From assembly GCA_963691815.1 (NCBI GenBank), contig OY829645.1, forward strand, positions 6,016,401 through 6,080,400: a stretch of 64,000 nucleotides of DNA. Reading direction: 5' to 3'. Below the pieces are notes generated by a model. That model did not search any database, was not told where the DNA came from, and worked only from the letters and a program-made list of their open reading frames with translations. Below are positions 1 to 10,697 of this stretch, piece after piece. Position 1 is the stretch's first letter; the number at the start of each line of letters is the position of its first letter. This DNA comes from Echiichthys vipera. Taxonomy: Eukaryota; Chordata; Actinopteri; Perciformes; Trachinidae. The translations under genes were made by a program, and so were the position numbers.

Positions 1-966
1 GACGCGGACCCTGAGGTCCTCCAGCACCGGCCTTTTAACCATACCACAAGTTAGTTCAAAAAAGCACGGGGAGGCGGCTTTCAGTTATTATGGGCCCTGA
101 CTGTGGAACAGCCTGCCGGAGAGCCTCAGGGTCGCGGAGACTGCTGAGGTTTTTAAAAAGAGGCTTAAGACCCATCTTTTTAACCAGGCTTTTAGTTAAT
201 TGATTTCTTTTAGGCAGTGCTAATCAGAGCACGTTTTATCCTTTTTTACTGTTTTAATCTCTGTGTTTTAACCTTCATGCTTTTATTTATTTTTATGTCC
301 TAATGTCTTATGCTCTTATGCTTTTATCTTCTATTTCATGTTTTAGCCTCTATGCTTTTATGTTTTAGTCCCTCGTTTTTAGCCTCCATATTTTAACCCT
401 TTACTGTTCTAGTTAACAGTTTTTAATCTCCAGTGTTTCCTCAGGGGGCCTGCCAGTTTGGGAGTTGTCTCTGATCTTGGCCGCGGGGGGTGCTGTCCCG
501 TGGACGGTTCCGGCCCGGGCGGCTAGAGGGCTCTGCACCTTGGTGCGGAGGCTCCTGTCTGCTTGGGTTGGGGTGGTCTCTGTGGCGGTGCTCCCTGTGA
601 CCTTGGACTGGGATCTCTCCCGGTGTGGTTGGATCCCGAAAAGGTAGCTTCCTCTAGACTCCTCTGTACCTCAGGTCTCGCTGCCCGGCCATGTCTCTGT
701 AGTGACAGCTAGCGTTGGTGTAGGTGTGAGTCTGTGTATCTGTGTGCCTGCATGGCTGTGTGTGTTTATGTGAATGTGTGAATGAACGTATATACATTTG
801 TATGTGTCTCTGTGCATGACTGTGGGAGGGTTGGGTTCTTTTAACTTTCTTCTCCTGATTTTATTTGATGTTTCTCTTTTTCTGTACATCTCTGTAAGGC
901 ACTTTGCGATACTTTTCTGTATGAAAAGCGCCATATAAATAAAGTTTGATTTGATTTGATTTGATT
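1..966 (+). mobile_element. 3' end of an L2-like LINE
   Basis: The first 199 bases encode the C-terminal tail of a non-LTR reverse transcriptase. The run LWNSLPESLR followed by FKKRLKTHLF is the standard ending of fish L2/CR1-group ORF2 proteins. It ends in TAA at 197-199, and an in-frame TGA at 98-100 shows the copy is dead. About 750 bases of 3' untranslated sequence follow, finishing in a short TTTGA/TGATT tail (about 945-966), the terminal microsatellite typical of these LINEs. The tail abuts the gag of ERV A directly, so the LINE most likely inserted into A, and A's 5' LTR would then lie left of this window. The clade (L2 versus a close CR1 relative) is inferred from the tail motif. Confidence 0.75.
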
Positions 967-2944
967 AGGGGACATTAACGCCATAATAGAAAAAATGCCG
1001 CCGCCTACTGAGGGTGGGGCTTTGTGGCTGCAGGCCTTGGATAGATTAACTGCAGGTCAGACACTGGCTTTGGGAGATTGGAGAGCTATTTTTGCACGTT
1101 GTGTAAGTAATTACGACAGAGAGGAAATTTAATGCAGGACAGGGATAGGCACCCGTTCAGATAATATGCCCCTGTCAACAGTCATTACAGCAATCGGAGA
1201 TGCTTTGAGGGACAAATATTCACTCCCACCATCTATCCGAGTTCCGTCCCTGCCATGGACAGCTACAGTCTCGCCCCGTGAGCATATTGGAAAGTGCAAG
1301 GCTGCATTGGTTAAAAACACAGGTCATCATCGAGGAAAGGAGGGTGTGCAGAGAGAATGGTTTCGTCAGGCTGTCTTAGAAGTACCCGGGGAGGTCAAAG
1401 CCAAAATGCTAGATAATCTTGACTTGGTGAGCAGTGAGGTATCCATGTGGGACAAACACTTGCTACATCATTTGCAAGCGGCAATTGATGAAGCCTAAAA
1501 AGAGGAGACTGAACCGAAACAATTAGAGACACAGTTTCTAAAACTGCAGTTAACTGAGGCAAGGCAGAAAGTAAATGACAAAAAAGATAAAGGAAAGAAA
1601 CAGATGGTAGCCCAGACTGAGTCGGAGCAGCCACGCACTCCTGATCTTTATCCTGTTCCCTAATGGCAGAATGTTGACAGTCAATGGGCTCCTCCTAGAG
1701 GTGCCTACAGGGGGCGTGGATTTTATGGCGGAGAGGGAGGCCGCGGTGGACAGTGGGGTAGCGGGGCGTGTCATCGTTGTGGTCAGATGGGTCATTGGGC
1801 AAGAGTGTGTCCCCAAAATCAATCTACCCAACCAAGAGGGTGTGGATCTTCTGTTCAAGCTAGGTGCTTCGATTCTGTGTAGTGCTGACGGATTGTCTGT
1901 GACTTTACCTGATGGAACTGTTTTGAACTGTGCTGCCCAGGTACTGGATGGAAATGGTCAGTGGCTTATGCAGCCTGTTACAGACTGTGACGCTGTACCG
2001 GTCATATATAGGGGGCGCCTTGAACCTGAGACCCCTGATGGCCCCGGTGTACTCGCCTTGTATCACGGCTGGAAGCCTTGGATCTCTCTGCTCCAGCCAT
2101 ACATCCCACCTCTTGATCCCCCTCATGTCACACTCCATTTTGATAGTCACTCTGATGAATGTTATATTGATGCTTTTGACTCTGTGATGGAGATAAATCA
2201 TGGAAGATACAAATTAAAGACATTTATGTCAGTCAGGAGGGAGTGGCTGCCTCTGTTGTGTTGACAGCTGAGCAACTAGGATGGTACAAAATGGAAGATG
2301 AAGTTACTCATGTGTCACTAGCGCTACACCCTAGTCATGAAGACCTTGGCCCTATGACTAAAAAAGCTGTAGCTTTGACAGACTGGACGCCCACACAAAC
2401 ATGTATAAAATGCAGGCGAATGTTACCAACACTGTTGTACTAGCTCATGAACAGATCTCTCGTGAACATGGCCGTGAGAAAACTTATCACGCGTCTACAG
2501 GTTCCCTGCTAGATGGGCTACCCGATACATTGTGGTCACAGGGCCCAACTGACGTTGGACATTGTAGGCTTTTGCCTCCTGTGACATTTGACTTCAGCCC
2601 GGGACCTCCCATTTGGAAAACACAGTACCCACATAAAGCTCAAGCAGAAGAAGGAATTAGGGAAACTTTAGGGAGTGTTAGAACTCTCACAGTCTACCTG
2701 GAAAACACAGATTTTGCCTGTCTTAAAACCAGGCATCGGCAAATACCGAATGGTCCATGACCTCAGGAAAATTAATGACAGGTTAGCCACACACACAGTT
2801 CCGTCTCCTATCTCAGAAGTGGTTCCCCTGCATTGATCTAGCCAATGCTTTCTTTTGCCTACCCCTACACCCTCACTTGCGGGATATTTTTTCATTCACA
2901 TTTAAGGGAGAAAAACTGCAATACACTCACCTGCCACAGGGGTT
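967..2944 (+). pseudogene. ERV A: gag-pro-pol 5' segment (broken)
   Basis: This is the left part of ERV A, colinear with the gag and pol of ERV C at 15,333-18,170 (minus). Recognisable parts are capsid (about 990-1500), a linker rich in charged residues, and a nucleocapsid knuckle of CX2CX4HX4C form at 1769-1810 (first Cys codon TGT, last TGT). Breaks include a stop at about 1129-1131, a stop at about 1496 and a stop near 1661. Just after the knuckle the reading jumps into the C-terminal end of protease (KLGASILCSADG-like), so most of the protease, including its active site, has been deleted. The RT N-terminal part follows and ends at the LPQGF motif, where the 5' LTR of ERV B begins. Assignment to the same family as C rests on shared order and motifs. 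Confidence 0.85.
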
Positions 2945-3289
2945 TGTGGAAATTAACCAGGATTTTTCCTTTCTTTGTAAGTGTTTTTTTCCAGTTTATA
3001 ATGTAAATCCTTGATTAACATAAGAATCAAGCTGTAAATGAGTGCTGGGGATTGTGGAGAAGGAGTCACAGGGGGTGGTCGTAAACACTGATAACATCCT
3101 CTGGGGTCATAAACATTGGGTAGTGTGTTTTGGTTACTTTGATGTGCCTGTGTCTGTAAGGAGCTTTGATGTTACTGTATAAATGTTGAAGTGACTTGGA
3201 AACAGGCAGAGATTGTTGAGACCCGGCTGTTGGTAGACCTCTCTCCTGTTATGCATGCAGTATTTAGTAAAGACATGATTTGAGAAACA
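2945..3289 (+). repeat. ERV B 5' LTR
   Basis: This 345-bp LTR begins TGTGG and ends ACA. It is matched by the 345-bp 3' copy at 23642-23986 with about seven differences counted by eye (about 98% identity). It has a TATA-like ctgtataaatg at about 3173-3183 and an AGTAAA-like polyadenylation candidate near 3267. The LTR starts immediately after the LPQGF codons of ERV A's reverse transcriptase. I could not find a clean target-site duplication. Confidence 0.85.
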
Positions 3290-4359
3290 CTGGATGGGAT
3301 TGGACGTTCTGCTGATCAGGCCTGAGTCCTGACTGAAGGTTAAACCGGTAAGGAAAAATTCCGCTCCACCAAGGAGGACAGGATTCCGCCTGATGTCAGG
3401 AACGGGTGCTGGACAGCAGACGCTCCATCCATTTTAAACGTGAGTACAGTGTTTTTTAGATCATATCTCGTATGTAATTTTGAAGACAAGCTTCATTTAC
3501 TTGTGGGGTTTTTGAAGCTCAAAAGAAGGTGTGTAAAACCTAGGCGACAGTTCGAGAACCTGTGTGTGGTCTGCTGTCAAGATATTCGGTAATTCCTGTG
3601 AGTTTGAATATAAGGTCCGACGAGTCTATTTGTAGAGGTCGGACCGTCTTCATATGTCCTTTGTGGTTTTGAAGACTAGTTTCATTTTCTGTGTGATTTT
3701 GAGGCTCTGAGAAGGCGTGATAACCTAGGTGACAGTTCGAGACAATGTGGTCTGCTGTCTGATATTCTATAAATCCTATAGGGTTGAATATCAAGGTCCA
3801 ATGTGTCCCGTTTGGAGATTGTGACCGTCTTCATATTTTCTGTGTAATTTTATATTGTAGACTAGTTTAATAAAAAAAAAATATATGCACTTAAAGGTAT
3901 ATAAGTGATGTCTTAAAATAGACATAAAAGAGTATAATGTGTTGTGAGAGGTTGGTGCAACCTAACAAATGAGAGAAGTGTTTTGGAAAAAACATAAGCA
4001 TTTAGGGAGAAAATGAATGATTTCTAAATCAATTATTTAAAGGAGTAGAAATTTTTGAAGTGCAAATATAATTTGCATGAGTGTAGGGATTCCCAACTAC
4101 AATAAAATGGGCGTATGAATGTGGTAAGAAAAATAAACTTTGTGGTAACTCATTTCAGTGTCTAAATATCCAGTTTGGATATTAAAGGGTGCGAAGCTGT
4201 CGTACAAACCTGGCTGAAAGACTATCCAAAGTTAGTGTATGTGTGATAAGATCTAACCATCTTTGTATGGGAAGATCAGCGTGTGTGAAATTAGTCTGAG
4301 TGATTGATAAGCCCATTAAAAGTGAAAAGCACATCCGTTTAAGTGAATCAATAGACAAC
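3290..4359 (+). other. ERV B untranslated leader
   Basis: About 1.07 kb lies between the B 5' LTR and the gag start. It contains two related roughly 180-bp blocks (about 3480-3660 and 3660-3840) that share phrases such as gacagttcgaga and gaccgtcttcatat, so the leader carries an imperfect internal tandem duplication. From about 3965 it matches the passenger segment inside ERV E (from 45,705). I could not assign a primer-binding site with confidence. Confidence 0.6.
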
Positions 4360-4533
4360 ATGGGTAACAAAACTGGAAAACTCAAGTCAGTATCTGATCC
4401 TCTTACGGGTCCTTCTAAATTAATGGCAGAGAAATGGGGTAAAAGTGTTGTTGAAAATGTTCCACTGTGGCACCATTTGGCTGAAGACATTAACTACCGA
4501 AGAGGAAGCATTGGTTTCAACAGTACCTTGTGA
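4360..4533 (+). pseudogene. ERV B gag: matrix N-terminus only
   Basis: The start codon at 4360 gives a protein beginning MGN, followed by a lysine-rich stretch. This is the arrangement of an N-myristoylated retroviral matrix domain, which would take Gag to the plasma membrane. The reading frame stops at 4533 after 57 codons. Within about 60 bases the sequence is already the approach to reverse transcriptase, so capsid, nucleocapsid and protease are missing. The same start is recognisable, more decayed, in the passenger of ERV E near 46,080. The Gag assignment is inferred from position and the MGN start. Confidence 0.6.
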
Positions 4534-4559
4534 ATTTGTGGGCTCAAAATAAATTTGAT

Positions 4560-5551
4560 TTTGGAAATATAAAAGGAGCAACTCCTGTTACTGTTCAGCC
4601 AAAATCTGTTTTCAGACCATGCAAAAGACAATATCCACTTAGCCCAGAATCTGTTGAATGCATAGATCCTGTCATTCAGTCTCTCATAAAATAAGGTGCC
4701 ATTGTGGAATGTCCTCGTTCACCATGCAACTCCCCCATTCTGCCTATCAAAAAACCAAATGGGGGGTGGAGACCAGTTCAGGATCTCAGAGCCATAAATG
4801 ATGCTGTGCAACAACCAGCACCAACTGTGCCAAATGTTACAACACTAATGTCACAGGTTCCATCAGATTCTTGTTGGTTTTCTGTAATAGACTTAGTAAA
4901 TGCATTTTTCAGTATCCCTGTCCATCCTGATTCACAATTCTGGTTTGCTTTCACTTTCAATGGTAAACAATATACATGGACGCGAATGCCACAGGGTTTT
5001 GCCTCCAGTCCCACTTTGTTTGCAATGACTGTAGCGGAAAACCTGTCGCACTGGCAGCCACCATGTGGGAGCACACGTGTACAGTATGTTGACGATCTCC
5101 TTGTGTGTTCACCCACAAGGGAGGATTGTAAAAATGACACAGTGTCTCTACTTTGTTTTTTGGCAGAAAATGGTCACAAAGTGTCCAAAGACAAGCTGCA
5201 GCTTGTTTCAAAATCAGTCCGGTATCTTGGTCATATAATCACTCCAGACGGTCGTAAATTGGGTCCTGACCGTATTCAAGCAATTTTAGATGTTCCAAAA
5301 CCACAAACAAAAAACCAAATGATGTCCTTCTTGGGCTTATCTGGTTATTGTCGTCCATGGATTAGGAATTTTGCGGAGATCTCCCAACCCATGTATGACA
5401 TAACACATGGGGGAAAACATTTGGCCATGACTGACTTGGTGACTTGGACTCTTGAGGCAGAGACAGCTTTTACTGACTTGAAACAAACTCTCTCTACCTC
5501 ACCTTGTTTAGGACTTCCAGACCAAACCGTTTAATCTTTTTGTTTCTGAAT
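4560..5551 (+). pseudogene. ERV B pol: reverse transcriptase
   Basis: The polymerase domain is nearly complete. The fingers begin around 4600, with a stop codon at 4692-4694 in the approach. The palm carries the DLVNAFF block (about 4890), LPQGF-equivalent MPQGFASSP (about 4987) and the catalytic QYVDDLL box near 5083-5103. The thumb/connection includes the SFLGLSGYCRPW block. The frame then fails at about 5534, where a single-base loss produces an early stop just before the RNase H region. The style (YVDD, PQGF, SFLGLSGYCR) is class I, gamma/epsilon-like. The enzyme would copy viral RNA into DNA. This copy cannot be made as one polyprotein because of the stop, the frameshift and the missing gag-pro. 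Confidence 0.85.
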
Positions 5552-7590
5552 GTAATGGATTTATGTCAGCAGTTCTCACTCAGTCCCATGGGGACAAACA
5601 ACAACCAATTGGATACTATTCAAAACGCCTTTCTACTACAGAAAGAGCAATGGTAGCATGTTTAAGGGCTGTAGCGGCCGCTACAGAAGCAGTTTTAGCT
5701 ACAGCAGACATCGTGGCTATGTGTCCTTTGACTGTTCATGTCCCGCATGCTGTTCATTCTCTAATTCTGCAAGCTAAAAAAGCACATCTGACTCCGGCAC
5801 GACTACTGCATTGGCAGAATATCTTACTTACTATGTCACATGTTACCCTGAAACGATGTACTGTTCTTAACCCTGCAACTCTGCTTCCCACAGCTGAAGA
5901 TGGAGAACCACATTCTTGCCTGAAAGTGGTGGACATTGTATCAAAACCATGGGATGCACTATTTGATACCCCTCTGTCTAACGCTGATTCTGTTTTCTTT
6001 GTAGATGGATGTGCCATGAGAAACCCAGCTGATGGTTCCTCTTGTGTGTCTTATGCTGTATGTACTGAAAAAGCTATTCTTGAAAGTGCCAAACTGCCTG
6101 TTGTTCACATTAACCCGTGCTTTCATTTTAGGAGCAGGACAGAATGTTACAGTATACACAGATTCACAATATGCTTTCAATGTTTGCCATAATTTTCATA
6201 CTTTGTGGAAAAACCGGGTTTTTTTTACTTCTACAGGAAAACCTATTGCTCATAGACCATTAATCCTAAACCTTTTGTCTGCATTACTCCTGCCTACCTC
6301 AGTAGCGGTATGTAAATGCAAAGCCCACACTGGGTTTAATGACCCTGTGTCACAGGGAAATGCAACAGCTGATGCAGCTGCTAAAGGAGCCGCTCTTGCC
6401 CCTGCCTCCCCAATGTTGCAAATGCCCCTAGTTGTCCAGGATGATCTTTTTCCCTTAATGATGTCTCTTTGCTTCAAACAGGAGCTGATGCTGGTGAAAA
6501 AGCATTCTGGCAGAAAAAAGGGTGCACAAAACTCCCATCTGAAGTCTGGGTAGACGTAAATGGTCTTCCAGTACTTCCAAAATCTATATTCCCTTTTCTC
6601 GCGAAATTGCCCCATGGTCCTGACCATGTGTCAAAAGGAGGGATGTTAGATATTGTAAATAGACTAAGGTATGCGCCAGGGATTTCAAAGTTTGCGGAAA
6701 GCTTTTGTAAAAAATGTGTGATTTGTGCTACCAACAATGTTGGTAGAGGTGTGCAAATGCCTATATCAGCACATCTCAAACCTCAAGGTCCCTTTGAACA
6801 TTTGATGATGGATTTTATTGAGCTCACTCCATGCAAGGGGTACAAATATTGCCTTGTAATGGTTGACATGTTTTCAAAATGGATTGAATGTTTCCCATGT
6901 AGACATGCGACGGCTATGTCAGTGGCAAAATCACTCTTGAAAGAAGTGATACCACGCTGGGGTTTGCCGTCAAAATTGACTAGTGACAATGGGTCCCATT
7001 TTGTAAATAGTGTCATTCAAAGTTTATCAGAAAGCCTTCAGATAAACTTAAAGACACACTGTGCTTATCATCCAGCCAGCGGAGGAGCAGTCGAGAGGGC
7101 TAATCAGACCCTAAAAACAAAATTAACAAAATGAATGGCTGAAACTAAGTTGCCATGGGTTGAGATTTTACCCCTTGCCCTCATGTTTATGAGAGGACGG
7201 CCATATAAGACAACTGGATTATCTCCTTATGAGATTCTTACTGGGCGTCCTATGCGAATGACAAATACTCCTTACCCTCAAAACAGGCTAACCTTATTAG
7301 GAATGGATGATGACATGTTAAGATATTGTTGTGCACTTAACCATGTTCTCAAGCTTATCTTTCCTAAGGTGAAAGCAGCCCTTCCTGACCCTGCAGTAGC
7401 TGAACTACACAACATCCGGCCCGGAGACTGGATAGTGGTTAAAGATCTCAGAAGGAATCACTGGCATTAACCCCGTTGGTCAGGACCATTCCAAGTGCTG
7501 CTGACAACTCCAACTGCTGTCCGAATCCCTGAGAGAGATACTTGGATCCATGCGTCCCATTGTAAATTGTTCCCTGGGAATGCCGCATCA
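5552..7590 (+). pseudogene. ERV B pol: RNase H and integrase
   Basis: This continues the B polyprotein in three broken frames. RNase H shows FVDGCA (about 6000), YTDSQYA (about 6157) and KCKAHTG (about 6318), with frame changes near 6120 and 6466. Integrase shows the zinc-binding region ending CKKCVIC (about 6700). The catalytic triad residues lie in MDFIEL (about 6807), TSDNGSHF (about 6978) and GGAVERAN (about 7082). The C-terminal PGDWIVVKDLRRNHW block follows near 7420, a typical gammaretroviral integrase tail. In-frame stops occur at about 7132 and 7468. The integrase C-terminus overlaps the start of env, as in many class I retroviruses. Not functional as it stands. Confidence 0.88.
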
Positions 7591-8325
7591 AACAGAGAAA
7601 CGACGCCGGGGAAATGAGCCTGGAAATGGCTGCAAAGCCATGATTGCAATTTTCTTCATGGGGATCTTCACTACACTTGTTGCAGCCCAAGGGCCTGGAC
7701 AGCAGAGAAATGACAGCCTGCAGCAGATGGACTCCAAAAGTCTGCACATAATCACATCAACCACACATAACACTGATTTACCCACATTCACCAGTCGAAC
7801 TGACCCCATTTATACTGATACTTTGACACCTACCATGGATAAACCTATCACTACCACAGAAAAGGTAGTCAGAAAAAAGAGACAACTCTTTGAACATACT
7901 GATTGGAAACCTTGGGGTTTCAACGCAGACGAACTGTTTGACAGTTCTAACCAAAAAAATAGTTGGTATTCGTTTATAACATGGATGAGAAATAAGGTAT
8001 ACGGCTCAAATACTACTGCATTAGTTGTTCAAAGTCCTCCAGCAAATTGGCATTCTTTGTTCCAGCTGGAGGTAAAACATTGTCCTTGCTTAGATCCTGT
8101 GATTAGTTTAGTGCAGTATTACGCTGGTCGTCCCCACATGGACAATGCAAATCGGTAGTTGTGTAAGGTTTCTCACCATGCATGGTATACAGCGAGGAAG
8201 AAGTTGTACAATCATACGACATCTCAAGCAAATATGTATGTATCTTGTGTAAACTGGTTTTGCGAGAACATGGTTCCACAACCATTCCCTTCAATCTCAG
8301 CCTGTGCAGAACCAACTGAAATTCC
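7550..8325 (+). pseudogene. ERV B env: surface subunit, left part
   Basis: The open frame 7550-8158 gives a protein with a hydrophobic segment (AIFFMGIFTTLVAA, about residues 31-46) acting as a signal anchor. A Ser/Thr-rich stretch follows, then a basic RKKR motif at about residues 110-113 and a Trp-rich region. The RKKR so close to the N-terminus looks like a leader-peptide cleavage site rather than the SU/TM site. The frame stops at 8158 and resumes with Cys-containing sequence up to 8325, where DNA element D is inserted. The remainder of env lies at 22097-23453. Assignment rests on position after integrase and the join with the TM half. Confidence 0.7.
8318..8325. repeat. Target-site duplication of element D, left copy
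   Basis: GAAATTCC sits directly before the left inverted repeat of element D and recurs exactly at 22089-22096, directly after the right inverted repeat. An 8-bp duplication is characteristic of hAT-type transposition and of a few other superfamilies such as P. Confidence 0.8.
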
Positions 8326-8410
8326 GAGTAGCATCCAGCTGCAGAGTACAAGCCCATCACTTGACACAGGTCCCTCACTTGACAAAGCCCCTTGCTTGCC
8401 GGAAGTGAAT
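8326..8410 (+). repeat. Element D left terminal inverted repeat
   Basis: The arm starts GAGTAGCATCC and contains two closely spaced TCACTTGAC subterminal repeats. The matching right arm is 22000-22088, with a few substitutions and a 4-5 base length difference after CTGCAG. Confidence 0.8.
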
Positions 8411-9931
8411 CAGTAAGTGGGCAGGAATTTTAGCGAACTCGCTGTCACGGCTGAACATGATGAAGATAATGGAGACGTTTAAAAACAACGTAAGCTTTGC
8501 TATGTTGATAATGTTGCTAACTACGAGCTAACTAGCAATATTTGATGCGCGGGAATTTGAGGATAGTGCTGTCACTCCGTGGCAAATACATTTCTGATAA
8601 AGTTTTTTTGCAACCTGTGAGATGTGTAAGGGAATTTCCTGCGCTGAGATTGTTGTGTCGGCTGCTAAAGGCTTATTAAATTGCCAGTGCTAATGAAAAC
8701 CATGAGCACCACAATGATGAAAAGACAAGCCAGCCTCTGCATATTTCTCTTTAACCCGTATATGGATGCACTTTGTATTTGTGGCAATGTTCTTCTTTTA
8801 GGATGACATGGCAGCTCTGTGGAGATGGTGGTGTGCAGTGCTAATGGAAAACCTGCAGCTGGAGGGGTCTGTGTCTGTTTTTGTCATATTTTGACTGTTT
8901 GTTTGTTCTACAGACATGGCAGAAGGTTTGACCATTTTTCCAAGGAGGCAGAAAGCATGCTGAATGGTCTTCTTCCACCAGTCTTTAGACTAAAACGAAA
9001 GAGAGGTGAATTAAGGGTCCAATATTCTAAAAGTCTATGTATGTTATCACCATAACTGATTGATTTCTAACAGTTTGACATGGTTAAAAAAATAAATACT
9101 TTCCTCAAAAGGACACAGTTGTTTTTAATGTCCAGGAGGAGGTGACAAGCCAAGCGGAGGACAAAAATGGAAAGGTTTGAGACATTATTTGTTTAAGAAA
9201 CTAATGTGTTTTTTATAATTTTAAATAGTGGTAGTAATGTAAATTTTCATGACATTACTATAAGGTCATTATATTATAAAAAGGCCAACAGGAGCTAACA
9301 CAGGATGATCACGTCATCAGGGAGCACAGTGACTTAAAGAGGCCATGCACAATCAACCTGGTTGAGTTGGTTAGTATGTGATTTAGTTATTAGTATCAAG
9401 CATGCTATCTTGTCTCCCTAATTTATATCAAGCATTTACTAAACATAACTCAATTTTAAGATGTTTACTTTTAGGACAATGGATCTAAGGGAGCATGAAA
9501 AGACTAGAGGTCAGTAAAAAGCCATCTAAGTATGTGGAATTAACTGTGCTTAGTATAATTTTAATATTTGCTCTGTGAAACTACAGGAAATGGTAGAAGA
9601 GGAGCAGGAGAAGCGGAAACAGCAGTGTTGAGTACTGATTGACTTCATAACAGGGAAGACTAAACTAAGACAACACCTTGAGGTATCTATATGGCACTAA
9701 ATTCATTAGCAGTTATGGCATTCACTGGATGTCCATCTTAAAGCATTTATCAGAAGATGATCAATGCCATGTCATTTTAAAGTGATGTTTATTTGCAGGC
9801 CATCACCACCGGCTATCTGCATTCGCTGTGGGAAGGAAAAAAGCAAACGGCCACCATCTGCTTTGATGACACGCAGCTCGATGAAGTTCTCTTTTCTCTT
9901 TGGAATCCTTAAAGACACACCAGGAGCGAGA
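8411..9931 (+). other. Exon-like blocks in the left arm of element D (unidentified)
   Basis: I do not recognise a gene here. Several short open blocks are bounded by pyrimidine tracts plus AG on the left and GT on the right, for example about 8914-9010 (RRFDHFSKEAES reading), about 9130-9170, about 9291-9362 and about 9587-9682 (EMVEEEQEKRKQQ, then an in-frame TGA, then LIDFITGKTKLRQH). A further open block at about 9799-9905 reads AITTGYLHSLWEGKK. The layout looks like a small multi-exon gene reading rightward, possibly the element's own gene or captured host exons. The TGA and the break by ERV C make it a probable relic. The alternative is chance open stretches. Confidence 0.3.
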
Positions 9932-9935
9932 CAAC
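9932..9935. repeat. Target-site duplication of ERV C, left copy (CAAC)
   Basis: CAAC at 9932-9935 touches the outer end of C's 3' LTR and recurs at 20590-20593 touching the other end. Four bases is the usual duplication length for gammaretroviral integrases. Confidence 0.75.
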
Positions 9936-10543
9936 TGTTGAGATCAACCTGCAGTTGCCTCCCCGGGTTCGTTGATCGGAGGATGGAAGAAGAGATCTTG
10001 AGACAATGGCTTGAGATCACACCAATATCTTTATTGGAGCACCTTGCAAAGCAGAGACAAGTTCTGATACAACACCAACCAGGTCATACATCAGACGAGT
10101 CTGTTGTGGTCTAAGAGTAGCCGCTTTAAATACACTGGTGGGCTGATGGTAACACCCCCAAGGTAAAAAAGGTGGCAACAGATGTTAATCTGCCTAGCAA
10201 CATCTTATAACACTAAATGCTGAGAGAAGGAATTTAGTGCATGTCCCTATATGGCTATCTAGAGAAACAGATGTGTCTGTGTTTGCAACACTCGAACTTG
10301 TTAGTTAAGGAATATGTGTGTGTGTGCCTAAAATGAGGAAATGAGCATTTCCTCTGTTTGTTAGAATCTTTACGAGGTGATGGAAGGATGGGCCGAGATA
10401 TCTTACCTTGCACATTCTAGGCTCTGTGTTGCAAGTTTATTATCTGCTCAATCAGCAAGGAATAGTCTTATTCCAGGGGTACTGTGTACAAACTTCAGTT
10501 TAAAGCCACATGAAGAGAGCAGCTCATTTCTCTTACTTCCACA
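9936..10543 (-). repeat. ERV C 3' LTR
   Basis: This LTR is 608 bp and reads TGTGGAAG to CTCAACA on the minus strand. It contains a TATTTAAA TATA-like box (about 10,123-10,130 region) and an AATAAA signal (complement at 10030-10035) shortly before the U5 end. It is clearly related to the 659-bp LTRs of ERV E, sharing the U5 and the TGTGGAAG start, but is more diverged and shorter. Without a full 5' LTR in C no LTR-LTR age can be read. Confidence 0.88.
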
Positions 10544-10544
10544 A

Positions 10545-10558
10545 TTCCCCCTTTTGAG
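10545..10558 (-). promoter_or_regulatory. ERV C polypurine tract
   Basis: On the minus strand the sequence CTCAAAAGGGGGAAT ends one base before the 3' LTR. This is the expected plus-strand primer position and composition. ERV E has the same tract at 49985-49999. Confidence 0.85.
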
Positions 10559-10697
10559 CTCTCAAAAGAGCTCAACATCAAGTGTTCGCAATTGCAGACA
10601 ATCATTGTTAGTAAAATGAATATAGCTCGGCCGTATGCTATAGTTCGGCCGTACATGGGTTTTAAGAAAAAGCGTTGGAATCACATCTGTAGTGGGT

